From assembly GCA_029858255.1 (NCBI GenBank), contig JAOUFJ010000012.1, positions 1-64,000 of the forward strand: a stretch of 64,000 nt of DNA. The letters are read 5' to 3'. A program made the position numbers and the translations under genes. The stretch comes from a candidate division WOR-3 bacterium. Lineage in GTDB: Bacteria > Hydrothermota > Tepidihabitantia > SM23-42. Positions 44,904 to 53,044 of this stretch are shown one piece after another (position 1 is the stretch's first letter; each line of letters begins with the position of its first letter). A model generated the notes under the pieces. The model was not told the DNA's origin and made no database searches. It saw only the letters and a program-made list of their open reading frames with translations.

Positions 44904-47402
44904 CTACGCCAGTGCTTTCCAGATCATCTGCTGTAGTCCCATCACGTTGATCTTACCTTCGCCCTTGTCGGCCGCCGCGGTCGCTGCGGTTTTCAGTACT
45001 TGCTCACACGTGGCGCATGCCGTAACTATCGTATCGACTTTGGTTTTGAGAGCTTCCTCGATCCGGTTCGCTGCGATTCGGGAAGATAGCGGATTGTCGG
45101 AAACGAGAATCCCGCCGCCGCCGCCGCAGCATCTCGATGTGTTCTCTTTGAACTTCATTTCGACGAGTTCGAGACCGATCTGCTTGATGATTTCTCTTGG
45201 TTCTTTGATGACCTTGGCACCGCGTGATAGGTCGCACGGGTCATGGTATGTAACCTTGCCGCTCAGTTTCTTTAACTGTGCTCCTGGCAATTTCTCTGCG
45301 ATGACCTGCATGGCATGTTTTGCTTTGATTTTGTAGGCCTCATTCAGGTATACCGTGCATGTGGGGCAGAGGGTTATCGCGTTGTCAAATGGAAAAAGTT
45401 CCTTGAATTTTTTCTGATGCGCTTCAAAATCCTTGACAAAACCCAGCGCTTCCATGGGATAGCCACAGCATACTTCTTTTATTACTTTTGGTTTGATACC
45501 AATTTTTTCGAAGAGCTTCAGGTACATTTTCGTTTGATTCGGACGTGCGAGGAACTGGCAGCCTACAAAGACAGGCGTTTCGCCGTCGCGTAGCGGAGCC
45601 ATTACTTCAGTATCGGCGAAGATGTTCCCTGTTTTCTTGATATTTTCGATAAACGCCTTGTGGCTATCATAGGCGAAACCCGCTTCAACGAGGTCGGCGC
45701 GCGCAGCACGAACGATGTCGGGCACCTTCACCTTGGACGGACAGCGGCGGTTACAGTCACGGCACAACGTGCACTGGTACAGAGCACTGGCAACTGAATC
45801 GTCAACTTCGAGTTCTTTTTCGAGCATTCCGTATGACAGCACTATGCGTCCCCGGCTCGAAGGCGGGTCCCACATGAGATCGACAAAAGTGGGGCAGACG
45901 TTCTTGCAATAACCACACATCGTGCATGTCATCATTTCCTGCTCCAGTGCCGCGAGATGCCCTTCGAGTTTTCTTTCCGGGTTTGTTGGATAGCGGAGTT
46001 CATGCAGGAAATCGTCTTCCCACTGCCAGATCTTGTGAGGGTTCATTATGTTATTGGGATCGAGTGCCTCTTTGATGGCCTTCATCATCGGGATGGCGGT
46101 TTTTCGTTCACGGATGAAATCCTGTGCCTTTGTTATGCCGATGCCGTGTTCACCGGATGTCGTCCCGCCGAGCGCGTGGATCAATTCATAGATTTCCTTG
46201 ACCGCGCTTTTTGCCTGTTTCCAGTGTTCCGGATTCGCTGCATTCATCAGTACTTTGGTGTGCATGTTGCCGTCGCCAACGTGTCCGTATGGCGGTATGA
46301 TCAGATCGTATTTGTTTGAGATCTCCCAGATACCGGCGACCGCTTTTGGTATTTGCGATACTGGTACGGCCATATCATCCGCGAGCATTGTCGTTGTGTA
46401 TTCCTCCTTCAACAGACTGAGTGAGGGTAACATTTGTTTGCGTGCTTTCCAGAGGTCTGCTATTCTCTTTTCATCTTCGGTGAAATCAACCGTAACCGCA
46501 CCTGTCTGCTTGCAGATATCCGCCACGGTTTCTATGTCCCTCTTAATCACCTCGGGCTCGCCGTCCAACTTGATCAGCAACATACCGGCAACTTCGGGCA
46601 ATCCCATGTTAGTGGCTTTGTTTACAGCTTTGATGCAGGGCTCAGACATTATCTCCAGTTCAGCGGGAATGAGTGGCCTGGCAATGATGTTTGCAACACA
46701 TTGGCCGGCTTTTTCGAGATCATCAAATGCTGCAACGCAGGCGGCGACCTTGGCCGGCTTGGGCGCAATACGGATATTGGCTTCCGTGATAATACCCAGC
46801 GTACCTTCAGATCCGACGATCAGCCTCTCCAATTGATAACCACTTGAATGTTTGATAGTATTTGCACCAATTCGTACGATTTCACCAGTTGGGGTAACTA
46901 CTTCAAGCCCCATCACGTAATCACGTGTTGCGCCGTATTTCACCGCTTGACCGCCCGAGGCATTCAGCGCGATCATGCCGCCTAGGGTGGCAACTTCGCT
47001 CGATGCCGGGCCTGGTATAAAGAACTTGTTCTTTGATATGGCTGCATTGAAGTCGTCACACACAACTCCAGGCTCTACTACACAGTATAGGTCGTTTATT
47101 CTGATGTCGCGTATTTTGTTCATGCGCTGCATATCGACGACAATCCCACCGTCAATCGGTACGGCCATGCCGCACAGACCCGAACCACCGCCGCGAGGCA
47201 CAATCGGTATTTTGTGCTTGTTTGCCAGCATGATGACATCCTGTACCTGCTTTGCATTCTGTGGCTGAACGACTACGTCCGGTTTTTTACGGTGGATACC
47301 ACCATCGAACGCGTAGACATATAGCTCAGCATTGTTTGTACGGCAATGTTCATTGCCAACGATATCCTGCAACTGCTTTATGATTTCTTTTTTCACTGAC
47401 AT
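44904..47402 (-). CDS. Fused GlcD-GlcF-type 2-hydroxyacid (D-lactate/glycolate) oxidase
   Basis: 832 residues. The FAD part (about 1-470) has PRGGGSGLCGMAVPIDGG, GGMIALNASGGQAVKYG and, at its end, HVGDGNMH and GEHGIGITK. The Fe-S part has CTMCGYCKNVCP and CTLCRDCNRRCP near residues 495 and 545, then two CCG domains (VCCGYPMEALG; SRCCGGGGG). FAD removes hydride from a 2-hydroxyacid and the clusters pass electrons to a quinone or partner protein. In E. coli these parts are separate GlcD and GlcF. AAGGGGG precedes the ATG. Confidence 0.93.
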   Translation of the reverse strand: MSVKKEIIKQLQDIVGNEHCRTNNAELYVYAFDGGIHRKKPDVVVQPQNAKQVQDVIMLANKHKIPIVPRGGGSGLCGMAVPIDGGIVVDMQRMNKIRDIRINDLYCVVEPGVVCDDFNAAISKNKFFIPGPASSEVATLGGMIALNASGGQAVKYGATRDYVMGLEVVTPTGEIVRIGANTIKHSSGYQLERLIVGSEGTLGIITEANIRIAPKPAKVAACVAAFDDLEKAGQCVANIIARPLIPAELEIMSEPCIKAVNKATNMGLPEVAGMLLIKLDGEPEVIKRDIETVADICKQTGAVTVDFTEDEKRIADLWKARKQMLPSLSLLKEEYTTTMLADDMAVPVSQIPKAVAGIWEISNKYDLIIPPYGHVGDGNMHTKVLMNAANPEHWKQAKSAVKEIYELIHALGGTTSGEHGIGITKAQDFIRERKTAIPMMKAIKEALDPNNIMNPHKIWQWEDDFLHELRYPTNPERKLEGHLAALEQEMMTCTMCGYCKNVCPTFVDLMWDPPSSRGRIVLSYGMLEKELEVDDSVASALYQCTLCRDCNRRCPSKVKVPDIVRAARADLVEAGFAYDSHKAFIENIKKTGNIFADTEVMAPLRDGETPVFVGCQFLARPNQTKMYLKLFEKIGIKPKVIKEVCCGYPMEALGFVKDFEAHQKKFKELFPFDNAITLCPTCTVYLNEAYKIKAKHAMQVIAEKLPGAQLKKLSGKVTYHDPCDLSRGAKVIKEPREIIKQIGLELVEMKFKENTSRCCGGGGGILVSDNPLSSRIAANRIEEALKTKVDTIVTACATCEQVLKTAATAAADKGEGKINVMGLQQMIWKALA

Positions 47403-47524
47403 TTAGCCCCCTTAATATAAGGTTTGCTTATCTAAATCCCTTCTGCAGGAGAAAATATTTTGTCTTTCTATGCTCTACTGCGGAAATTTCGAGAAAATAT
47501 ATCTAAAGGCTGACTAGATTTTTA

Positions 47525-47959
47525 TTACTCACCACCCCGGCTTACTTTATCGACATGGTCCTGAATGAATTTTGTGAGTGAATCCGCGCCATTAGCCAGT
47601 TGTTTTAATTCCTCATCTAGATTTGATGGTTTGATTCTCACTATCCATCCGGCTCCGTATGGATCTTTATTGATCAGGCGACAGTCGTTCTCCAGTTCGC
47701 TATTCACTTCGACTATTTCTCCGGATATCGGTGATACGAATTTGCCGACCCACTTTGAAGATTGAATCTTGCCGCATGTCTCACCTTGACTCACTGAATC
47801 ACCCTCAAATGGCAGGTCGACGTATGTTGTATCGCCTGCTTGTTTCTGATAGAAATCATCCATACCTACCCGCACGTTCCCGTCGTCCTCGACTTTCACC
47901 CACGTATTCTCATTATGATAATACAAATCCTCGGGTACGTTGTATCCCTGGATTTCCAT
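47525..47959 (-). CDS. gcvH: Lipoyl carrier, glycine cleavage H protein-like
   Basis: 144 residues from ATG 47959, which is 5 nt after AGGAGG; the ATG at 47962 is too close to it. ENTWVKVEDDGNVRVGMDDFYQKQAGD and the lipoyl-lysine region IQSSKWVGKFVSPISGEIVEVN (split: key Lys in SSK) match GcvH. No other glycine-cleavage gene is in the window, so it may serve a distant GCS or another lipoate-dependent step. It has its own promoter and a leader of about 120 nt, and it precedes the fused oxidase gene by 122 bp. Confidence 0.85.
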   Translation of the reverse strand: MEIQGYNVPEDLYYHNENTWVKVEDDGNVRVGMDDFYQKQAGDTTYVDLPFEGDSVSQGETCGKIQSSKWVGKFVSPISGEIVEVNSELENDCRLINKDPYGAGWIVRIKPSNLDEELKQLANGADSLTKFIQDHVDKVSRGGE

Positions 47960-48084
47960 CATATCCTCCTTTTTTGACCCTTGGTTGTGCAAAACCAGGA
48001 GCCGACCGTAATGCTATTATCATTGAATTTCTCGAAGAAGACCATTTGGTTTTTAGAGTTTAGAACCCTACGTTTAATGTTTGT

Positions 48085-48112
48085 ATTATACTGAGATTTC
48101 CGGCGACGTCAA
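48085..48112 (-). promoter_or_regulatory. Promoter of gcvH
   Basis: TTGACG (48112-48107) and TATAAT (48090-48085) on the minus strand are separated by 16 bp. The leader to ATG 47959 is about 120 nt; I saw no known riboswitch in it. Confidence 0.6.
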
Positions 48113-48128
48113 TATACTTGGCTGAAGA

Positions 48129-49511
48129 TCATATCTCAGCGCAAATATAGGCGAGGGGGTTGGGTTTCTTACTACCGTCTTTTGACTTGGGAAATTGCGA
48201 TAGGGGCACGTCTGCACCCCACCTGCTTGCGTGTATGAATTTTCTGGGTCGATACACAAGCAGCTTCCTGCGTTTAGGTACGCTCAGGCTTGCATTCATC
48301 AGAAAAAGGATTCTTTCTTCACCCTTTTGCGCTACCGCATCGTCAATTGCTTGCTGCAGGCTGCGAAAAGGTTTTATGAAGATGCTGTTCATCAGGTCAT
48401 CTTCAAGGCTGGTAACTGCCCACATCTGTGCCCAGCGTGCAATTTCGGCCATCTTGGCTGCCTTGTGGTACCCGAGTTTGAATTCTTTGTCTATCTTGTC
48501 CAGAGTATCTTGTGGCGTATGACAACTGCTCAGGAGTTTAACGAAGGTATCGCTACCAACACCCATACGGCATTTCGACACGAGAATGAGGATACCGTTG
48601 TCGTTGAGGGCAAGCTTACCGTTATCCAATGCTTTTTGCGACTGGTAAAGGTCGATGTCCATAGGGTATGGTGCAACAGCGACCACTATGTCTGCTTTGT
48701 CTTTGATTTCGACGGAGAAGACGCGATGAGCCTTATCGATTGCGGCTTTCAATGATTCGGTTATGTCGCCTGCGGTCGCTGCGTAGATCCTCTCATAGCG
48801 ATCGAGAACGGTCATGATAGCGAAGATTTCTTTGTCTTTGATGGTTGTTATGGCATCCTCCATATCCTCGTGGACTGGGTTACCTTCAAGGCTTAGTGCC
48901 CTGGCGCTTGACTTCAATGCCAACTTGTGATTTTGCTCAATTGTTTTATATGAAGCAACGCCAGGGAGGAAGGATTTTCTGCCTCCGGTATAGCCAGCAA
49001 AATAATGAGGTTCTACCGAACCGATGATGACGATCTTATGCGCTTCTACAGCCATTTTGTTGACGTACATCTCTGTTCCGTTCTTCGATGTTCCAAGATA
49101 AACCATGTCCTCATCTTTCTTGGAATCGTGAGCGAATATTTTATCATGCAATTCAACGCGCAGCTCGCCAAATATCTCCTGGTATTCATCCTCGGTAGGC
49201 GCCCGGTGCATGCCGGTTGCAATGAGAAAACGCACATCTCTGTTCTTTATCAGGGGGTAGAGGATTTTAAGAACTTTCGCTGTGGGTGTTGGCCGGGTTG
49301 CGTCGTTTATGAGAAAAAGGATGTCTTTTGCATCGCCAATGAACTTCTCGAATGTGCTCGATTGAATTGGATTTTGCAGTGCTCGTACCAACGTTTTCTC
49401 TTCGTCCGTGGTTTCCACATCGTTTGGATAGATGATTTCGCCAACATTACGTTCGTCGACGTGCACATATATGTTCTCTCGTCCGTACGGAACCCCGATT
49501 TTCAACTTCAT
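48129..49511 (-). CDS. larA: LarA-family nickel-dependent 2-hydroxyacid racemase
   Basis: 460 residues from ATG 49511, chosen because MKLKIGVPYG aligns with LarA N-termini; an upstream TTG at 49532 is less likely. Expected LarA residues are present: NDATRPTP near 69-76, H102 in GMHRAP, H169 in VEPHYFAGYTGGRK with K179 (the Lys that binds the nickel-pincer cofactor) and H195. LarA racemises lactate; relatives act on malate and other 2-hydroxyacids. The cofactor genes larBCE are not in the window. The gene follows mdh by 35 bp without a clear ribosome site. Confidence 0.88.
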   Translation of the reverse strand: MKLKIGVPYGRENIYVHVDERNVGEIIYPNDVETTDEEKTLVRALQNPIQSSTFEKFIGDAKDILFLINDATRPTPTAKVLKILYPLIKNRDVRFLIATGMHRAPTEDEYQEIFGELRVELHDKIFAHDSKKDEDMVYLGTSKNGTEMYVNKMAVEAHKIVIIGSVEPHYFAGYTGGRKSFLPGVASYKTIEQNHKLALKSSARALSLEGNPVHEDMEDAITTIKDKEIFAIMTVLDRYERIYAATAGDITESLKAAIDKAHRVFSVEIKDKADIVVAVAPYPMDIDLYQSQKALDNGKLALNDNGILILVSKCRMGVGSDTFVKLLSSCHTPQDTLDKIDKEFKLGYHKAAKMAEIARWAQMWAVTSLEDDLMNSIFIKPFRSLQQAIDDAVAQKGEERILFLMNASLSVPKRRKLLVYRPRKFIHASRWGADVPLSQFPKSKDGSKKPNPLAYICAEI

Positions 49512-49546
49512 AGTGCTATTGCAGCCCGGCAAAAAAATACTGCACT

Positions 49547-50482
49547 CTATATGACGCCGGATGCCTCCAGTTTCTCGATTACCGCTTTTACCGCCGATGC
49601 GGATGTATGGAGAGCGTCTAACTCCTCGGGGATTAGTTCGAGTTCGATGATTTTTTCTACGCCGTGTTTGCCCAGCATAACGGGTACGCCGACGAAAATC
49701 CCGTCGATACCATACTCACCCCTCAAATAGGCTGAACAAGGAAGGATGCGTCTCTTGTCACGGATGATACATTCTACCATTTTTGCGACCGAAGCCGCAG
49801 GCGCATAGTAAGCACTTCCCGTTTTGAGATATGATACGATCTCTGCACCGCCCTTGCGGGTTCTTTCGATCAACTTATCGATATCATCTTTGGACATCAG
49901 TTCGGTAATGGGTATGCCGGCGACCGTTGAGTATCTAGGCAGAGGCACCATCGAATCACCATGCCCGCCGAGTACCATTGCGGTCGTATCGATGACCGAA
50001 ACACCAAGCTTCTGTGACACAAAATAGCGGAATCTTATCGAGTCAAGGACGCCAGCCATGCCAATGACCTTCTTGAGTGCAAAACCCGTTGTTTTTAACG
50101 CCAAATAGGTCATCACATCAAGCGGGTTGGTTACCATTATGATTATAGAATTGGGAGCGAATTCGGCAGCTTTTTCGGAAACCGATTTGATGATTTTTGC
50201 GTTCGTGTTGAGCAGGTCATCGCGAGACATGCCCGGTTGCCGGGCGATTCCTGCAGTGATAACGACTATTTCCGAATCAACCATGCACGAGAAATCTGTA
50301 CAACCACGCAGTTCGACATCATAACGTCGTATTGGCGCTGCCTCTTCAGCGTCGAGTGCTTTTCCTTCGGCAAGTCCTTCGACCACGTCGATTAGATAAA
50401 CGTCTGCGATTTTGTGCTCGGCCAAGTATAATGCTACAGAACTGCCAACATTCCCGGCACCGATGATACTAACCTTTTTCAT
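49547..50482 (-). CDS. mdh: Malate dehydrogenase
   Basis: 311 residues. NAD-binding VSIIGAGNVGSSVALYLAE is at the N-terminus; the specificity loop is RQPGMSRDDLL with R81 and R87; VTNPLDVMTYLAL contains N119; GVLDSIRFR gives D147 and R150; GGHGDSMVPL gives catalytic H174. All essential residues of malate dehydrogenase are in place. It interconverts malate and oxaloacetate with NAD. GAGGAGG precedes the ATG. It is the second gene of a three-gene unit with the paralogue upstream and larA downstream. Confidence 0.92.
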   Translation of the reverse strand: MKKVSIIGAGNVGSSVALYLAEHKIADVYLIDVVEGLAEGKALDAEEAAPIRRYDVELRGCTDFSCMVDSEIVVITAGIARQPGMSRDDLLNTNAKIIKSVSEKAAEFAPNSIIIMVTNPLDVMTYLALKTTGFALKKVIGMAGVLDSIRFRYFVSQKLGVSVIDTTAMVLGGHGDSMVPLPRYSTVAGIPITELMSKDDIDKLIERTRKGGAEIVSYLKTGSAYYAPAASVAKMVECIIRDKRRILPCSAYLRGEYGIDGIFVGVPVMLGKHGVEKIIELELIPEELDALHTSASAVKAVIEKLEASGVI

Positions 50483-50497
50483 TTTTCAATCCTCCTC

Positions 50498-51421
50498 TTA
50501 GAGTTCCAGAGTATCTACCGCGTTTTTGATGACTGTAACTGATTCCTCGAACTGGCGGCGTTCTTCGATTGTCAAAGTGAGTTCTAGGACCTTTTCCACT
50601 CCGCCTGCGCCAATGATTGCGGGTACACCGAGGCAAAGGTCTTTCACGTCATATTCACCCTGTAGACAGGCCGATACGCAGAGGACTCGTTTGGCGTCCT
50701 TGATTATTGCTTCACATATTTCAGCAATCGCTGCAGCAGGTGCATAATGAGCAGTTGCGGTTTTTAGACGGGCGAGGATTTCGCTGCCGGCGCTTCTTGT
50801 ACGTTTGATCAGGTTTTCAATTCTTTCCTGGGGTAATAGTTGAGTGATCGGGATGCCTTCTACGCTGGCATATCTGGGGATTATCACCATGAAATCGTGA
50901 TGACCACCGATCACTACTGCTGTCGTGTTGGCCGTAGAAACCTGGAGTTCCTTGGAGATGAATTCACGCAGTCTTGTCGTATCCAGTACGCCGGTCATAC
51001 CGATGACCTTTTTGGGATCGAATCCGCCCTTCTTCCATAAGTAACACGTAAGGGCATCAACCGGTTCTGTGATATTAATGATTATTGCCTCAGGTGCATA
51101 CTGCTTTATCTGGGGAATGATTGGATCGAGTACCTTGGCGTTTGTTTCCAGTAGGTCAAGACGGGACATCTGGGGTTTCCTTACGTGCCCAGCAGTAATG
51201 ACGACGACTTTTGAACCCGCGATCTCTTCAATGTTGTCAGAGCCATCGATCTTCGCATCGTAATATCTAACCGGTGCCGCTTCCATCAAGTCGAGTGCTT
51301 TGCCTTTTGCCCTGCCTTCCACAATATCGACCAGCATGACATCAGCGAAATTCTTCTCTCCTATGTAGAAAGCGGTGTTTGCGCCGACATTGCCAGCACC
51401 GATAATGCTTACCTTTTTCAT
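50498..51421 (-). CDS. Divergent malate/lactate dehydrogenase paralogue
   Basis: 307 residues, aligned without gaps to the neighbouring mdh over its first 180. R81, R87, D147, R150 and H174 are kept. However, the near-universal Asn at 119 is Glu (ITEPVD for TNPLD), the Gly after the catalytic His is His (GGHHDF for GGHGDS) and the loop reads RKPQMSR. It is probably an NAD-dependent dehydrogenase for a different 2-hydroxyacid, or an inactive partner. GAGGAGG precedes the ATG. A leader of about 150 nt leads back to its own promoter at 51575-51602. Confidence 0.88.
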   Translation of the reverse strand: MKKVSIIGAGNVGANTAFYIGEKNFADVMLVDIVEGRAKGKALDLMEAAPVRYYDAKIDGSDNIEEIAGSKVVVITAGHVRKPQMSRLDLLETNAKVLDPIIPQIKQYAPEAIIINITEPVDALTCYLWKKGGFDPKKVIGMTGVLDTTRLREFISKELQVSTANTTAVVIGGHHDFMVIIPRYASVEGIPITQLLPQERIENLIKRTRSAGSEILARLKTATAHYAPAAAIAEICEAIIKDAKRVLCVSACLQGEYDVKDLCLGVPAIIGAGGVEKVLELTLTIEERRQFEESVTVIKNAVDTLEL

Positions 51422-51574
51422 AGACTATGCCTCCTCTTTATTGTAAGCCCACGCATCGGGTGGATTCTCCTAAATTGTTTCATCTAAGTAGCGTTTCTTA
51501 TTCATTATAGTTAATATGCCTCAGATTCCGACGATTTCTGTCTGAACCCGCAAGGTACTTTGTTAGTCGGGTAT

Positions 51575-51602
51575 ATTATATCGATTCGCCAATAAAAGTC
51601 AA
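51575..51602 (-). promoter_or_regulatory. Promoter of the dehydrogenase-mdh-larA unit
   Basis: TTGACT (51602-51597) and TATAAT (51580-51575) on the minus strand are separated by 16 bp, just after the stop of the second larA gene (51615). The leader of about 150 nt contains three small potential hairpins (ACCCG/CGGGT, TCAGA/TCTGA, CCAC/GTGG); no known riboswitch was recognised. Confidence 0.6.
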
Positions 51603-51614
51603 TATTGGTGGAAT

Positions 51615-52862
51615 TTAGACAATCTCCGGGACAGTCATACTACCGTTCAACAGAAACAGAACGCTTCGCTCTCGTCCTTTCAGCCCGATGGCATTATCCA
51701 GTGCAATCTGCAGCGTTTGAAATTTGGATATGCTCGCAGTTCGTAGAGTACTCTCGTCGATGTCAGTCACTGCCCAGATCTCGGCCTGGTTGCGCAGCGT
51801 CATTAGATTATATGCGTTGTGGTCGCCGAGTCGGTAGTTCGATTTCGCCTGATGAGCCGCCGCATCGATGCTGTCTACCGTTTCGAATAACCGTGCGAAG
51901 CTTTTGGGCCCCAGACCCTGCGGGCATGGCGAGACAACGATCAGTATGCCTCCCTGGGCAAGGGCCTGACGGCCGTGCTCGATCGCCTTGAGCGTTTGGT
52001 AGAGGTCGATGTCAAATGGATGTTGAGCAACTGTGACAACGATTTCTGCTTTTGTTCTGATCTTTGCCACGAATAATTGCCTGATTGCATCGGTGGCGAT
52101 CTCCAATGTCCTGACGATGGGTCCGGTATATGCCAAGTGAACGTTCTGGCGTTCATCCAGGATCATCTGGATTGAATATAGTCTCTCTGCACCGACAGCC
52201 GCCGTGCGATCGAGCATTTCCTCATGAACTGGATTTCCATCGAGTTTGAGAGGTCTCGCATTTGCATCCAGCGCGAGTTTGTGATTTTTTTCAATTGTGC
52301 GGTAGCCCGCGACACCTGGCAAGAGCGCTTTTCTATCCCCGGTATAGCCGGCGAAGTAATGCGGTTCGACAGAACCTATGATCAACGTTTTGTCATTTCT
52401 CGCAATCATTCTATGCAACCATATATCATTACCGTATCTTGTTTTCCCGATGTGGTCGAGCAGGCTGTCATCCCCGGCGTCGTGAATCGTAATCTTTTCT
52501 TTGTATGCATCATACTGCTTGCCGAAAATCTTCATCAATTCTTGTTTGCTCGGTGCACGGTGCGCGCCTGTTGCGACCAAGAAATCGATGTCTCGGTCCT
52601 CGATGAATTCATGTATGACAGAAAGTACCAAACCCGTCCTGGTTGGCCTTGCCGTATCATTGACTATTATGTTTACCCTGCCCGCGTTGCCAATGAAATC
52701 GAGTAATGATTTTCCTTCCAGTGGATTTTTTATGGCATCTATCAGGGTTTTCTCTGCACTCCCAGAGGGAGACCCGTGCATGCTGATGACATCGAGTATG
52801 TATTTATCATCAACTTCGATCTGCAGTGTTTTGTCGCCGTACGGCAATCCAAGTCTCTTCAT
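51615..52862 (-). CDS. larA: LarA-family nickel-dependent 2-hydroxyacid racemase, second copy
   Basis: 415 residues from ATG 52862, where MKRLGLPYG aligns with other LarA starts; an in-frame GTG at 52904 also exists and neither has a ribosome site. NDTARPTR, H101 in GAHRAP, H168 in VEPHYFAGYTGDRK, K178 and H194 match LarA's metal and cofactor residues. It is shorter than the first copy and clearly diverged, so the two probably act on different 2-hydroxyacids. It has its own promoter, divergent from the NHL gene. Confidence 0.87.
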   Translation of the reverse strand: MKRLGLPYGDKTLQIEVDDKYILDVISMHGSPSGSAEKTLIDAIKNPLEGKSLLDFIGNAGRVNIIVNDTARPTRTGLVLSVIHEFIEDRDIDFLVATGAHRAPSKQELMKIFGKQYDAYKEKITIHDAGDDSLLDHIGKTRYGNDIWLHRMIARNDKTLIIGSVEPHYFAGYTGDRKALLPGVAGYRTIEKNHKLALDANARPLKLDGNPVHEEMLDRTAAVGAERLYSIQMILDERQNVHLAYTGPIVRTLEIATDAIRQLFVAKIRTKAEIVVTVAQHPFDIDLYQTLKAIEHGRQALAQGGILIVVSPCPQGLGPKSFARLFETVDSIDAAAHQAKSNYRLGDHNAYNLMTLRNQAEIWAVTDIDESTLRTASISKFQTLQIALDNAIGLKGRERSVLFLLNGSMTVPEIV

Positions 52863-52961
52863 ATTGTATATCGATACCCGTTGTTTAGCAGGAGCAATAT
52901 CCACATTAATGAATCATTTCCGGATGTGAGCGTGGATGAAAATATCATAATTGTGTAATCA

Positions 52962-52989
52962 ATCATATCTGTTATAGAAGGGAAGTCAA
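52962..52989 (-). promoter_or_regulatory. Promoter of the second larA gene
   Basis: TTGACT (52989-52984) and TATGAT (52967-52962) on the minus strand are separated by 16 bp. It is back-to-back with the NHL promoter: the two -35 boxes are 20 bp apart. Confidence 0.55.
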
Positions 52990-53009
52990 TATCGTTTTAC
53001 CTCGGTAAC

Positions 53010-53037
53010 TTGACAATTCACTGAAAATACTTATAAT
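53010..53037 (+). promoter_or_regulatory. Promoter of the NHL-repeat gene
   Basis: Consensus TTGACA (53010-53015) and TATAAT (53032-53037), separated by 16 bp. ATG 53045 is 7 nt beyond the -10 box and has no Shine-Dalgarno, so the transcript should be leaderless. Confidence 0.7.
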
Positions 53038-53044
53038 AGATTGA

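Noticed and set aside
46198-46836. Long plus-strand frame opposite the fused oxidase gene
   Set aside because: It mirrors the codon pattern of the minus-strand gene, with low-complexity Ser/Ala-rich translation.
49511-49532. TTG 49532 as start of the first larA gene
   Set aside because: No ribosome site, and alignment of LarA N-termini favours ATG 49511.
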